Part shown: in pieces, positions 14,987 through 24,205 of the stretch
Layout of the letters: each line of letters starts with the position of its first letter
Numbering within the stretch: position 1 is the first letter of the stretch
From: CADEDH01 sp965216205
GTDB taxonomy: Bacteria; Actinomycetota; Acidimicrobiia; Acidimicrobiales; SZUA-35
DNA: 64,000 bases
Reading direction: 5' to 3'
NCBI GenBank assembly: GCA_965216205.1
Contig: OZ244139.1
Location: 6,076,001-6,140,000, forward strand
Made by a program: the position numbers and the translations under genes
The notes under the pieces: model-generated
Seen by the model: the letters and a program-made list of their open reading frames with translations, nothing else
Told to the model about the DNA's origin: nothing
Databases searched by the model: none

Positions 14987-17311
14987 TCAGAACGGCTCGC
15001 TGGGCCCGAGCGTGTTCCGCAGCAACGCCAGCGCCGCCCACTTGTCGAGCGGTTCGTTCCCGTTGCCGCACTTGGGCGACTGCACACAGGACGGGCAGCC
15101 AGCGCTGCATCGGCATCCGGCGAGCACGTCGGCGGTCGCGGCGAGGTGGCGGTCCGCTGCCCCGTAGGCGAGCTCGGCCACACCGGCCCCGCCGGGATAG
15201 CCGTCGTGGATGAACACGGACGGAAGGAGACTGTGGGGTGCCGACGCGATCGAAACACCGCCGACGTCCCACCGGTCGCAGATCGTGAACAGGGGGAGGA
15301 TGCCGATCGCAGCGTGCTCGGCAGCATGGAGGGCGCCGGGTAGCGCTACCGGTCGGACACCGGAGGCTCGGATCACCGACTCGGGCCAGTCGTACCAGAT
15401 GGCGGTGGTGGTCAGCTCCTGGGGCGGCAGGTCGAGTGGGTGGGTCTGGAGGGCGGCGTGGGAACCGCTCTCCTTCACCTCATAGCCCACGACCGTGGTG
15501 GTCACCGTCACCACGCCGAGGTGGAGCGTGGCCGAACCCACGGGCTTCGACTCGCGCGTCTCGAGCACCTCGAGCTGGATGTCGGACTTCGCCTGGGTCC
15601 ACGTGGCTCCGTCGCCCGGTTCGACGATCGCGACCCGTGCCGGGAGGTCGAGCTCGACGACCCGCCACGGCTGGCCCCGGTGCAGATAGACGGCTCCCGG
15701 ATGCACGAGGTTGCACGCACGGTTCTCCTCGACGGTGCCGATCAGGTCGTCGTCGGTGTCGATGATGCGGACCTCACCGGCCGAAGCCGACCGCAGGCCC
15801 ATCCGCTGGAACGGCATCCCCCGCCCGTCCCACACGGCACGCGGGATCCGCCGACGATCGGGACGGATCCGGAGCTGGTCGTTCAGCACCGATCGGTGGA
15901 CGCCGTCGTCGAGGTCCCGCCACCAACGATCGTCGGCCGGTTCCAGCGGCAGCTCGAAGGCGGCGCACCCGAGGTGGGGGTCGAGGATGTTCGGGTTCGA
16001 CACGTTGACCACGACCGGCTCCGGTGGTCGCTCGAAGAGATCGCGGGGATGGTGCACGAACCACTGGTCGAGCTGGTCCTCGCCGGCGATCAGAACCGAC
16101 AGCGACGGTCGCTGTGACCGCCCGGATCGCCCGATCTGCTGCCACAGCGAGGCGATCGTACCCGGGAAGCCGCACAGCACGGTGGCGTCGAGCCCGCCGA
16201 TGTCGACGCCGAGCTCGAGAGCGCTGGTGGCGACCACCGCCCGGAGTGAGCCCGCCGCCAGCTCGGCTTCGATCTCCCGCCGCTCGGCGGCGAGATAGCC
16301 GGACCGGTAGGGGCGGACGGTGTCGGCCAGTTCCGGCGACAGCGCTCTCGACACGCCGATCGCCACCCGCTCGGTCTGGGCCCGGCTGGAGCAGAACGCG
16401 ATCACCCGGTGCCCGGCCGTCACCAGCTCGGCCACCGCCCGGATCGCCTCGGTCGTCGGGGCCTGCCGCTTCCCCCGCTCCTCGTCGATCACGGCCGGCT
16501 GGATCACGGCCACCCGCCGCTCGGCGCACGGGGAGCCGTCGGCCGTGACGGCGGTGACCGGCTTGCCGCACAGCTCGGCGGCGAGCTGATCGGGTTCGCC
16601 GATCGTGGCCGAGCAGAACACGAACGTCGGATCGCCGCCATAGCGGGCGCACGCCCGGCGGAGGCGGCGGAGCACGTGGGCCACGTGGGTGCCGAACACC
16701 CCCCGCAGCACGTGCAGCTCGTCGACCACGACGTAGTCGAGCCGCTTCAGGAACGTCGCCCACTTCCCGTGATTGGGCAGCAGGCCGTAGTGCAGCATCT
16801 CGGGATTCGTGAGGAGCACGTTGGCGTTGGCCCTCGCCCACGAGCGCTCGTCGCGGGAGGCGTCGCCGTCGTAGGTGGCGGCCTTCAAGCCGGGGATCCC
16901 GAGGCCCTCGAAGCTGCGGCGCTGATCCTGGGCGAGCGCCTTGGTGGGGTAGAGCAGCAGCGACGTGCCCGACCGGAGGCCCGACACGACCGACTCGGCG
17001 ATCGGGAGCTGATAGCACAACGACTTCCCCGACGCCGTGCCCGTGGCGAGCACCACCGAACAGCCGTCGCGCAGGAGGTCGATCGCCTCGGCTTGATGGC
17101 TCCACAGCCCGTCGGGAGGTAGGCAGTGGGCGATCGTCGTCGGCAGCGGCCGCCGGAGGCTCCGGTGGATCCCGGGGCGCTCCGGGAGGCGCTCGATGTG
17201 GACCAGCCGACCGTCGGCCGCCAAGGCATCGACCACCTCGTCGAGCGGGCGCTCGACCAGAACGCTGCCGTCGATCTCCACCAGCGTCAGGCTACCCGAG
17301 CCCCCTGACAC
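14987..17311 (-). CDS. MrfA/YprA-like DEAD/DEAH-box helicase with C-terminal zinc-binding domain
   Basis: A 774-residue superfamily 2 helicase. It shows Walker A TGTASGKS (about residues 90-97), DELHVLRG as motif II, CSATIGEP as motif III, the VVATSALELGVDIG block and QQIGRSGRS as motif VI. The C-terminal domain has a four-cysteine cluster CRCSAGCPSCVQSPKCG, typical of the DUF1998/MrfA family, which repairs mitomycin-type DNA crosslinks in Bacillus. I placed the start at GTG 17311; longer in-frame starts run over the divergent photolyase-like gene. The function is by family; the partner MrfB exonuclease gene is not visible. Confidence 0.88.
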   Translation of the reverse strand: MSGGSGSLTLVEIDGSVLVERPLDEVVDALAADGRLVHIERLPERPGIHRSLRRPLPTTIAHCLPPDGLWSHQAEAIDLLRDGCSVVLATGTASGKSLCYQLPIAESVVSGLRSGTSLLLYPTKALAQDQRRSFEGLGIPGLKAATYDGDASRDERSWARANANVLLTNPEMLHYGLLPNHGKWATFLKRLDYVVVDELHVLRGVFGTHVAHVLRRLRRACARYGGDPTFVFCSATIGEPDQLAAELCGKPVTAVTADGSPCAERRVAVIQPAVIDEERGKRQAPTTEAIRAVAELVTAGHRVIAFCSSRAQTERVAIGVSRALSPELADTVRPYRSGYLAAERREIEAELAAGSLRAVVATSALELGVDIGGLDATVLCGFPGTIASLWQQIGRSGRSQRPSLSVLIAGEDQLDQWFVHHPRDLFERPPEPVVVNVSNPNILDPHLGCAAFELPLEPADDRWWRDLDDGVHRSVLNDQLRIRPDRRRIPRAVWDGRGMPFQRMGLRSASAGEVRIIDTDDDLIGTVEENRACNLVHPGAVYLHRGQPWRVVELDLPARVAIVEPGDGATWTQAKSDIQLEVLETRESKPVGSATLHLGVVTVTTTVVGYEVKESGSHAALQTHPLDLPPQELTTTAIWYDWPESVIRASGVRPVALPGALHAAEHAAIGILPLFTICDRWDVGGVSIASAPHSLLPSVFIHDGYPGGAGVAELAYGAADRHLAATADVLAGCRCSAGCPSCVQSPKCGNGNEPLDKWAALALLRNTLGPSEPF

Positions 17312-17375
17312 CCTCGGTTGGCGTCCGCACAGCGAAGGACTTGATTTCTGCGCGGTCCGCGCCGACAGGAGGGCC

Positions 17376-18791
17376 ATGGCCAGCCCCGGCACCGACCTCG
17401 ACACTGAAGCGGTTGCTCGGGTGATCGCGCCGGCGCGGTCCGGCACACGGTCCGGTGAACCGTCCGGCGCACCGTCCACGGTCCGGTCGCTGCCAACTCC
17501 CGACGAGGGCCGGTGGGCGGCCGAAGCGTACGTGAAGGAACACCTCGGACACCTCGTCGATCGGCGGGGCATCGACCTACCCGACTCGTCGTCGGTGTAC
17601 CGGGGCGGACAGCGGGCGGCGGAGGCGGCCCTCGCCGCCTTCGACGTGACCGGCTACGCGGCTCGGGTCGGCGAGGCCTATCCGCAGCCTCGACGCTCCG
17701 TCTCCGGGCTCTCACCGTGGATCCGTCACGGGCTGCTCCCGCTCCCCCGCCTGTGGAACCACGTCGCCGATGGCCCGCCCGACGACGTCCGGGCCTTCCG
17801 CGGCGCGCTCCTGTGGCAGGAGTACGCCCGCCATCGCTACGCCCGGTTCCGCACCGCCCACACGTCAGGATCCGCCGGCTCCACCGGCGCAGCCGGGTCG
17901 ACCGGGCCGGCCGATGACCCGGACCAGGGGCAGCGCAGTTCGATCGGGCGGGGATGGAACCGCCAGATGGGGTGTGTCGAGCTGCCGCTCGACGAGCTCG
18001 AGGAGGACGGGTGGGTCGTGGGCCCGGCCCGCCGCTGGCTCGCCAGCCACTGGGCCGAGCGCCAGCACGATGATCCCGACGAGGGTCGGGAGCACTTCTT
18101 CCGCCACCTCCTCGACGGCTCGCGGGCGGCCAACGGGCTCGGCTGGCACGACGCCGCCGTCCCGACGGTGACCCGCTGGGAGGTGGAGGAGCACGCACCG
18201 GGACTGTGCGCGAGCTGCGACCTCGTCGCCGAGTGCCCGATCGAGCGGCCCCGCTCCGTCGGGGCCGACACGAACGCCGGTACCACCCCGACCGGTACCA
18301 GCACCGACACGGACACCGACACCGGGGCGTCACCGGCCGTCGGCATCCTCGCCGGGGACCGCGACCTGCCCGGCACGACGGGCCCCCGCGTGTCGATCAG
18401 CAACTCGTCATCGGCACCGGAGGCGGTCTGGCTCACCGCGGAGTCCCTCGGGGACGCCGACCCGGCACTCGCCGCCAACCCAGATCTCCCCGCCGTCTTC
18501 GTCTTCGACGAACCGCTCCTCGCTGCGCTCCGCCTCTCGTCGAAGCGGCTCGTGTTCCTCGTCGAGACCCTCGGCGACCTCGCCGGCCGACGAGCGGTGG
18601 AGGTGCACCTCGGTGCCCCGGTCGACGCGCTCACCGGTCGTCCGCTCACCGCCACCTTCACACCCGTGCCCGGTTGGCGACGGCGGGCCGCACAGCTCGA
18701 CCTCGTACGGGTCGAGCCGTGGCCGTGGCTCCGGGAGCCGAAGCACGGCGACATCACCGACTTCGACACCTGGAGGGCAGGTCTCACATGA
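17376..18791 (+). CDS. Photolyase/cryptochrome-like flavoprotein with circularly permuted domain order
   Basis: A 471-residue protein whose halves resemble a DNA photolyase in reversed order. Residues about 70-265 match the FAD-binding helical domain: SGLSPWIRHGLLPL, FRGALLWQEYARHRY and EGREHFFRHLLDGSRAANG followed by LGWHDAA (compare the E. coli RLSAALATG, LIWREFYRH and GERYFMSQLIDGDLAANN blocks). Residues about 348-471 match the N-terminal alpha/beta domain: AVWLTAESLGDADPALAAN, AVFVFDEPLL, LSSKRLVFLVETLGDL and DITDFDTW, corresponding to VFTPFxxxW. Cys200, Cys278, Cys281 and Cys287 are spaced much as in iron-sulfur photolyases. An Asp/Thr-rich linker (about 296-345) joins the halves. It is coupled to the next gene by ATGA and divergent from the repair helicase. 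Confidence 0.7.
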   Translation: MASPGTDLDTEAVARVIAPARSGTRSGEPSGAPSTVRSLPTPDEGRWAAEAYVKEHLGHLVDRRGIDLPDSSSVYRGGQRAAEAALAAFDVTGYAARVGEAYPQPRRSVSGLSPWIRHGLLPLPRLWNHVADGPPDDVRAFRGALLWQEYARHRYARFRTAHTSGSAGSTGAAGSTGPADDPDQGQRSSIGRGWNRQMGCVELPLDELEEDGWVVGPARRWLASHWAERQHDDPDEGREHFFRHLLDGSRAANGLGWHDAAVPTVTRWEVEEHAPGLCASCDLVAECPIERPRSVGADTNAGTTPTGTSTDTDTDTGASPAVGILAGDRDLPGTTGPRVSISNSSSAPEAVWLTAESLGDADPALAANPDLPAVFVFDEPLLAALRLSSKRLVFLVETLGDLAGRRAVEVHLGAPVDALTGRPLTATFTPVPGWRRRAAQLDLVRVEPWPWLREPKHGDITDFDTWRAGLT

Positions 18792-19417
18792 ACGCACTCG
18801 CAACGTCGGCACCACCGACCGCCGTGCTCGACCCCGGCGAAGCGCTCCCGGAAACCCCGTCCTCGGCTACAGGTTCAGGTCGGCCGCTGGTGTACCGTTG
18901 GGTAGACATGGGAACCGACCATCCGACGGCGGCTGCTGGCACCTTCGATGTCGCCAGCTTCGACGTCAGCGGCTTCAGCGCTGACGGCGGCTCCGCCCTG
19001 ATCGAGACCGGGCTGATCGAGATCGAGATCCCGTCGCGGGTCGATCTCGTCGCTGTCGTGCGGATGATCGTGGCCGCTGCCACCTCCGCGGTCGGGGCCA
19101 TCAACGGTGATCGGCTCGACGATCTCCGCTGGGTCACCTCGGAGGCCACCACGAACGCGATCGAGGCCAACATGGCCAACGACCACGGTGGGCGGGTGCT
19201 GGTCAAGTGCGAGGTCGGTGATGGGCTGGTCCGCCTGTCGGTCAGCGATCAGGGGCCGGGCATGCCCGAGCCGACCCCGGTTCCCGACATCACCGATCCC
19301 GAGCGGCTCCTGTTGGAGGGCGCGTTCGGGATCCCCCTGATGCAGCACCTCGCCAGTGCTCTGTCCTTCCGTACGGGCCACGACGGGACGACAGTCGAAA
19401 TGGAACTCCACCAGTAG
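18788..19417 (+). CDS. RsbW-like anti-sigma/serine kinase (HATPase_c_2)
   Basis: A 209-residue protein ending in a GHKL ATPase domain. The N-box region is WVTSEATTNAIEAN (E..TNAI), followed by SVSDQGPGMPEP (G1-like), GAFGIPLM and the closing strand TTVEMELHQ. Such proteins bind and phosphorylate in partner-switching control of stress sigma factors. The ATG at 18788 overlaps the photolyase-like stop codon; an internal ATG at 18908 would give a shorter, domain-only protein and is equally credible. No cognate sigma or anti-anti-sigma gene is adjacent. Confidence 0.75.
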   Translation: MNALATSAPPTAVLDPGEALPETPSSATGSGRPLVYRWVDMGTDHPTAAAGTFDVASFDVSGFSADGGSALIETGLIEIEIPSRVDLVAVVRMIVAAATSAVGAINGDRLDDLRWVTSEATTNAIEANMANDHGGRVLVKCEVGDGLVRLSVSDQGPGMPEPTPVPDITDPERLLLEGAFGIPLMQHLASALSFRTGHDGTTVEMELHQ

Positions 19418-19466
19418 CCTCAAGAGCCGAACGCTCACCATCACTGCGAGGAGAAACGCGCATCCC

Positions 19467-20834
19467 GTGTCCGGTCCGGAAGGTTCGCTGACTGTCAACA
19501 GGGAGACCTGGAGTGGGGGCAACACCCTGACGGCCCGCGCCGTCGCCCGCCCCATGGCCCGATTCCTCGCCCAGGAGACCGCCTCGGGCGTCCTCCTCCT
19601 GCTCGCCACCGCGGCCGCCCTGATCTGGGTCAACAGCCCGTGGGGTGAGACCTACCACCAGTTCTGGGAGACCCACCTCTCGATCAACCTCGGGTCGTTC
19701 CACATCCTCGACCTCAGCCTCCACGCCTGGGTCAACGACGCCCTGATGGCGCTGTTCTTCTTCGTGGTCGGCATGGAGATCAAGTCGGAGTTGGTCGACG
19801 GCGACCTCGCCGATCCGAGGGTGGCCGCGCTCCCTGCGTTCGGGGCGATCGGCGGCATGTTGGTCCCCGCCGCCCTGTACCTGGTCTTCAACGCCGGGGG
19901 TGAGGGCAGCCACGGCTGGGGGATCCCGATGGCGACCGACATCGCGTTCGCCGTCGGTGTGCTGGCCCTCGTCGGCCCGAAGGTGCCACACGCCCTCAAG
20001 CTCTTCCTCCTCACCCTGGCCATCGTCGACGACATCGGGGCGATCCTGGTTATCGCCGTCTTCTACACCACGTCGATCAGCTTCGCCTGGCTGGGTCTGG
20101 CGGTGGGGGTCACGGTGTTCATCGTCGCCCTGCGCCCGCTGCGGGTCTGGTATCAGCCGCTGTACGTGACCCTGGGCAGCATCGTGTGGTTCGCCACCCA
20201 CGAGTCGGGCGTACACGCCACGATCGCGGGCGTGGCCCTCGGCCTCCTGGCGCCGGCGAGGCCGCTGCTCGGCCACCGCACGTTCGAAGGCGTGGAGGAC
20301 GTGCTCTCCGGTGACACCGCCGATCCCGAGCGGCTGCGCGACGCCCGCTTCAAGCTCCGGGAGACCGTCCCGGTCACCACCCGCCTCACCACGCTGCTCA
20401 GCCCGTGGACGAGCTTCGTCATCGTGCCGATCTTCGCGCTGGCCAACGCCGGTGTGGCCCTCAGCACCGACGCGCTGGGCGGCGCGCTGTCGTCCACCGT
20501 CACCCTCGGGATCGTGGTCGGGCTCGTCGTGGGCAAGCCGCTGGGGATCTACGTCTTCTCCCTCGCTGCACTCCACCTGCGGATCGCCCAGCTCCCCAGC
20601 GGTCTGCGCCCGGTGCAGCTCCTCGGTGCTGGCGTCGTCGCCGGCATCGGGTTCACCGTGGCGCTGTTCATCGCCAGTCTGGCGTTCGAGGACCGTGCCC
20701 TCGCCGAGGAAGCGGTCATCGGCATCCTGGTCGCGTCCGTTGCGGCCACCTTGATCGGATGGCTGATCCTCCGCTCGGTCGGCGAGGACGAGGCAGAAAC
20801 CGAAGAGTCCGAATCGGTCCTCGTCGACGCCTGA
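19467..20834 (+). CDS. nhaA: Na+/H+ antiporter NhaA
   Basis: A 455-residue membrane antiporter that expels Na+ in exchange for protons. It has about 12 hydrophobic segments. The family hallmarks are visible: MEIKSELVDGDL near helix 2, MATDIAFAVGVLALVG, and LTLAIVDDIGAILVIA with the adjacent Asp pair that binds the ion. GTG 19467 follows GAGGAGA by 12 bases and gives the usual family length. An in-frame ATG at 19356 would overlap the upstream gene. The acidic tail (EDEAETEESE) is cytoplasmic. Confidence 0.95.
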   Translation: MSGPEGSLTVNRETWSGGNTLTARAVARPMARFLAQETASGVLLLLATAAALIWVNSPWGETYHQFWETHLSINLGSFHILDLSLHAWVNDALMALFFFVVGMEIKSELVDGDLADPRVAALPAFGAIGGMLVPAALYLVFNAGGEGSHGWGIPMATDIAFAVGVLALVGPKVPHALKLFLLTLAIVDDIGAILVIAVFYTTSISFAWLGLAVGVTVFIVALRPLRVWYQPLYVTLGSIVWFATHESGVHATIAGVALGLLAPARPLLGHRTFEGVEDVLSGDTADPERLRDARFKLRETVPVTTRLTTLLSPWTSFVIVPIFALANAGVALSTDALGGALSSTVTLGIVVGLVVGKPLGIYVFSLAALHLRIAQLPSGLRPVQLLGAGVVAGIGFTVALFIASLAFEDRALAEEAVIGILVASVAATLIGWLILRSVGEDEAETEESESVLVDA

Positions 20835-20908
20835 ATCGACACCGTTCCGTAAATATTCCTCCGATCGGTGTTGGAAAAAGGAGTGGTTCCCTTCGTAGCC
20901 TGCCGAAC

Positions 20909-23602
20909 GTGGCCCAACCACTCGTGATCGTCGAATCCCCGGCCAAAGCCCGCACCATCGCGGGCTATCTCGGCGACGACTACATGGTGGAATCGTCGAT
21001 CGGGCACGTCCGCGACCTGCCGAAGACCGCAGCCGAGGTGCCCAAGAGCCACAAGGCGGAGAAGTGGGCCAGGCTCGGTATCGACGTCGACAACGACTTC
21101 AAGCCGCTCTACGTGGTCTCCAAGGACAAGAAGGACCACGTCAAGAAACTGAAGTCGCTGCTGAAGGATGCGAGCGAGCTCGTGCTCGCCACCGACGAGG
21201 ACCGCGAGGGTGAGGCGATCGCCTGGCACCTCCTCGAGGTCCTCAACCCCCGGATCCCGGTGAAGCGGATGGTGTTCCACGAGATCACACCGGAGGCGAT
21301 CCGGCGGGCGATCGAGAGCCCCCGGGAGCTCGATCGGCGCCTCGTCGACGCCCAGGAGGCCCGTCGCCTGCTCGACCGGCTCTACGGCTACGAGGTCTCC
21401 CCGGTCCTGTGGAAGAAGGTGAAGCCGCGGTTGTCGGCCGGGCGGGTGCAGAGCGTGGCCACGAGGATCATCGTGGAGCGCGAGCGGGAGCGGATGGCGT
21501 TCCGGTCGGCCAACTACTGGGACCTCACCGGCACGTTCGCCGCTGGTGACGAGCGCCCCTTCACCGCAGTGCTCCTCGAGCTCGACGAGCAGCGGATCGC
21601 CACCGGCAAGGACTTCGCCCAGGACGGCACCCTGGCCAAGGGCGACGTGATCCACCTCGACGAGGCGGCGGCCCACCGCCTCGTCACCGACCTCGAGGAC
21701 CGACCGGCCACCGTGTCGAGCCGGGAGGCCAAGCCCTACCGCCGACGGCCAGCAGCGCCGTTCATCACCTCCACCTACCAGCAGGAGGCGAGCCGCAAGC
21801 TCCGGCTCTCCTCCGCCCAGGCGATGCGGGTGGCCCAGGGGCTCTACGAGCGGGGCTACATCACCTACATGCGGACCGACTCGACCACGCTGTCGGACAC
21901 CGCGGTCGCCGCCGCTCGATCCCAGATCGCCGAGCGCTACGGGTCCGAGTACGTGCCCGACGCGCCCCGCACCTACCAGAAGAAGGTCAAGAACGCCCAG
22001 GAGGCCCACGAGGCGATCCGCCCCGCCGGCGACACGTTCCGCACCCCCGAGGAGGTGGCCGGCGAGCTGAACACGCAGGATCAGCGGGTCTACGAGCTCA
22101 TCTGGCAGCGCACGGTCGCATCGCAGATGACCGACGCCACCGGCGAGACGGTCACGCTCCGCCTCGGGGTCGATGGCCGGTCCGGCCGTCGAGCGCTGTT
22201 CTCCACCTCGGGCACCGTGATCACCCACCAGGGGTTCCTCAAGGTCTACGTGGAGAGCACCGACGAGGACGACGAGAGCGACGACGCCGACGAGCGACGT
22301 CTCCCCGCCCTGTACGAGGGCGACAACGCCCACCTCCGGGACCTCGTGGCCGCCGGCCACGACACCCAGCCCCCGGCCCGCTACACCGAGGCCTCGTTGG
22401 TGAAACGACTCGAGGAGCTCGGGGTCGGTCGGCCGTCCACCTACGCCTCGATCATGGGCACCATCCAGGCCCGCGGCTACGCCTGGAAGCGGGGGAGCGC
22501 CCTCGTGCCGAGCTTCCTCGCCTTCGCTGTGGTGACCCTCCTCGAGCAGCACTTCCCGAACCTCGTCGACTACGCCTTCACCGCCCAGATGGAGAGCGAC
22601 CTCGACGGCATCGCCAACGGCGCCGAGCAGCACGTGCCGTGGCTCGCCGAGTTCTACTTCGGCGGCGGCGACGACCCCGGCCTGCGGGACAAGGTCAACG
22701 ATCGGCTCGGCGACATCGACGCCCGGGCGGTCAACTCGATCCCGATCGGGATCGACTCCAACGGCGAGCTGATCGTGGCCCGGGTCGGCCAGTACGGCCC
22801 GTACCTCCAGCGGGGCGAGGACACCAAGTCGATCCCCGACGACATCCCACCCGACGAGCTCACCCCGGAACGGGCGGAGGAGATCCTCGCCGTCCCCGAC
22901 GAGATCCCCCTCGGCGACCACCCCGAGACCGGCCTGCCGATCGTGGTGAAGGACGGCAAGTTCGGCCCGTACGTGCAGATGGGCGTCTACGACGACGAGT
23001 CGGACGAGAAGCCGCAGACCAGCTCCCTGTTCGAGGGCATGGACATGGGCGACCTGACGCTCGAGCAGGCCGTCGAGCTGCTGACGATCCCCCGGGTGGT
23101 CGGTGTCGACCCGGCCGACGGCTTGGCGATCGTCGCCCGGAACGGCCCGCACGGCCCCTACATCGAGAAGTCGACCAAGGGTGAGGAGGGCCACGACACC
23201 CGCAGCTTCGAGAACGAGCACGAGCTCCTCACGATGGACCTGAAGCGGGCGCTCGAGCTCTTCGCCGAGCCGAAGCGACGGCGCGGTGCCCGCAACACGG
23301 GTCCGCTGAAGCGCCTCGGCGTCGACCCGGTGACCGACCGCGAGGTGGTGGTCAAGGACGGTCGCTTCGGCGAGTACGTCACCGACGGCGAGGTCAACGC
23401 CAGCCTCCAGCAGGGCGATTCCGTGGAGCGGATCGACATCATGCGAGCTTCGGAGCTGCTGATGATCCGCCGCCAGAAGATGGAGCTCGACCCCAAGCCG
23501 AAGAAGGCCGCCAAGAAGCGGGCGACGAAGAAGTCGACGCGGAAGTCGACCAAGAAGGCCACGGCGAAGAAGTCCACCAAGAAGTCGACGAAGCGAAGCT
23601 AG
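20909..23602 (+). CDS. topA: DNA topoisomerase I
   Basis: An 897-residue type IA topoisomerase that relaxes negative supercoils. The TOPRIM domain opens with LVIVESPAKARTIAGYLG and contains LATDEDREGEAIAWHLLE. The active-site Tyr is in YITYMRTDS (Tyr320 from the GTG start). The C-terminus has repeated GxxGPYxxxG-type units (FGPYVQMG, HGPYIEKS, FGEYVTDG) rather than Cys4 zinc fingers, and ends in a Lys/Thr/Ser tail (KKSTRKSTKK) as in other actinobacterial TopA. GTG 20909 gives the canonical N-terminus. It is followed closely by tmk and holB. Confidence 0.97.
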   Translation: MAQPLVIVESPAKARTIAGYLGDDYMVESSIGHVRDLPKTAAEVPKSHKAEKWARLGIDVDNDFKPLYVVSKDKKDHVKKLKSLLKDASELVLATDEDREGEAIAWHLLEVLNPRIPVKRMVFHEITPEAIRRAIESPRELDRRLVDAQEARRLLDRLYGYEVSPVLWKKVKPRLSAGRVQSVATRIIVERERERMAFRSANYWDLTGTFAAGDERPFTAVLLELDEQRIATGKDFAQDGTLAKGDVIHLDEAAAHRLVTDLEDRPATVSSREAKPYRRRPAAPFITSTYQQEASRKLRLSSAQAMRVAQGLYERGYITYMRTDSTTLSDTAVAAARSQIAERYGSEYVPDAPRTYQKKVKNAQEAHEAIRPAGDTFRTPEEVAGELNTQDQRVYELIWQRTVASQMTDATGETVTLRLGVDGRSGRRALFSTSGTVITHQGFLKVYVESTDEDDESDDADERRLPALYEGDNAHLRDLVAAGHDTQPPARYTEASLVKRLEELGVGRPSTYASIMGTIQARGYAWKRGSALVPSFLAFAVVTLLEQHFPNLVDYAFTAQMESDLDGIANGAEQHVPWLAEFYFGGGDDPGLRDKVNDRLGDIDARAVNSIPIGIDSNGELIVARVGQYGPYLQRGEDTKSIPDDIPPDELTPERAEEILAVPDEIPLGDHPETGLPIVVKDGKFGPYVQMGVYDDESDEKPQTSSLFEGMDMGDLTLEQAVELLTIPRVVGVDPADGLAIVARNGPHGPYIEKSTKGEEGHDTRSFENEHELLTMDLKRALELFAEPKRRRGARNTGPLKRLGVDPVTDREVVVKDGRFGEYVTDGEVNASLQQGDSVERIDIMRASELLMIRRQKMELDPKPKKAAKKRATKKSTRKSTKKATAKKSTKKSTKRS

Positions 23603-23611
23603 GGAGCCCGC

Positions 23612-24205
23612 ATGGTCTACGTCGCCTTCGAGGGGGGCGAGGGATCCGGGAAGAGCACCCAGGCTCGCCTGCTCGGCGAGCGGCTCGATGCCGTGGTGAC
23701 CCGAGAGCCTGGCGGCACCGACCTCGGCGGCCGCCTCCGCTCGTTGCTCCTCGATCCCGGGGAGGCACCGGTGGGACCGAGGGCGGAGACGCTGCTGATG
23801 GCCGCCGATCGGGCACAGCACGTGCGTCAGGTGATCCGCCCCGCCCTCGATGCGGGGCGCCACGTCGTGTCTGATCGCAGCGTGTTCTCGTCGCTCGCCT
23901 ACCAGGGCGGGGGTCGCCAGCTCGGGGTCGAGGCCGTTCGCCGCATCAACGAGTGGGCGCTCGACGGCTGCTGGCCCGACCGGGTCGTCCTGCTCGACCT
24001 CGACGCCGACGAGGCCGCCGGGCGGCTGCGGCGCAGCCTCGACCGGCTGGAGCAGGAGGACCGTGCGTTCCACGACCGGGTCCGGGCGACCTACCGGGAG
24101 CTCGCAGCGGCCGACGATCGCTGGGTGGTGATCGACGCCACCCAGGGGATCGAGGCGGTGGCCGAGCAGGTCTGGGCCGTCGTTGGCGTGGCGGCGGACC
24201 GATGA
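23612..24205 (+). CDS. tmk: Thymidylate kinase
   Basis: A 197-residue kinase converting dTMP to dTDP. It has the P-loop FEGGEGSGKSTQ, the dTMP-binding TREPGGT and DRSVFSSLAYQGGGR segments, and a Arg-rich lid (GRLRRSLDRLEQEDRAFHD). The ATG is 9 bases after the topA stop, and the tmk stop overlaps the holB start. The topA-tmk-holB order is typical of actinobacteria. Confidence 0.96.
   Translation: MVYVAFEGGEGSGKSTQARLLGERLDAVVTREPGGTDLGGRLRSLLLDPGEAPVGPRAETLLMAADRAQHVRQVIRPALDAGRHVVSDRSVFSSLAYQGGGRQLGVEAVRRINEWALDGCWPDRVVLLDLDADEAAGRLRRSLDRLEQEDRAFHDRVRATYRELAAADDRWVVIDATQGIEAVAEQVWAVVGVAADR

Noticed and set aside
18300..18345. Frameshift or gene fusion at the Asp/Thr-rich stretch of the photolyase-like gene
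   Set aside because: The frame is open and codon use (GC at third positions) is continuous through the linker; no start codon with a ribosome-binding site precedes the second half.
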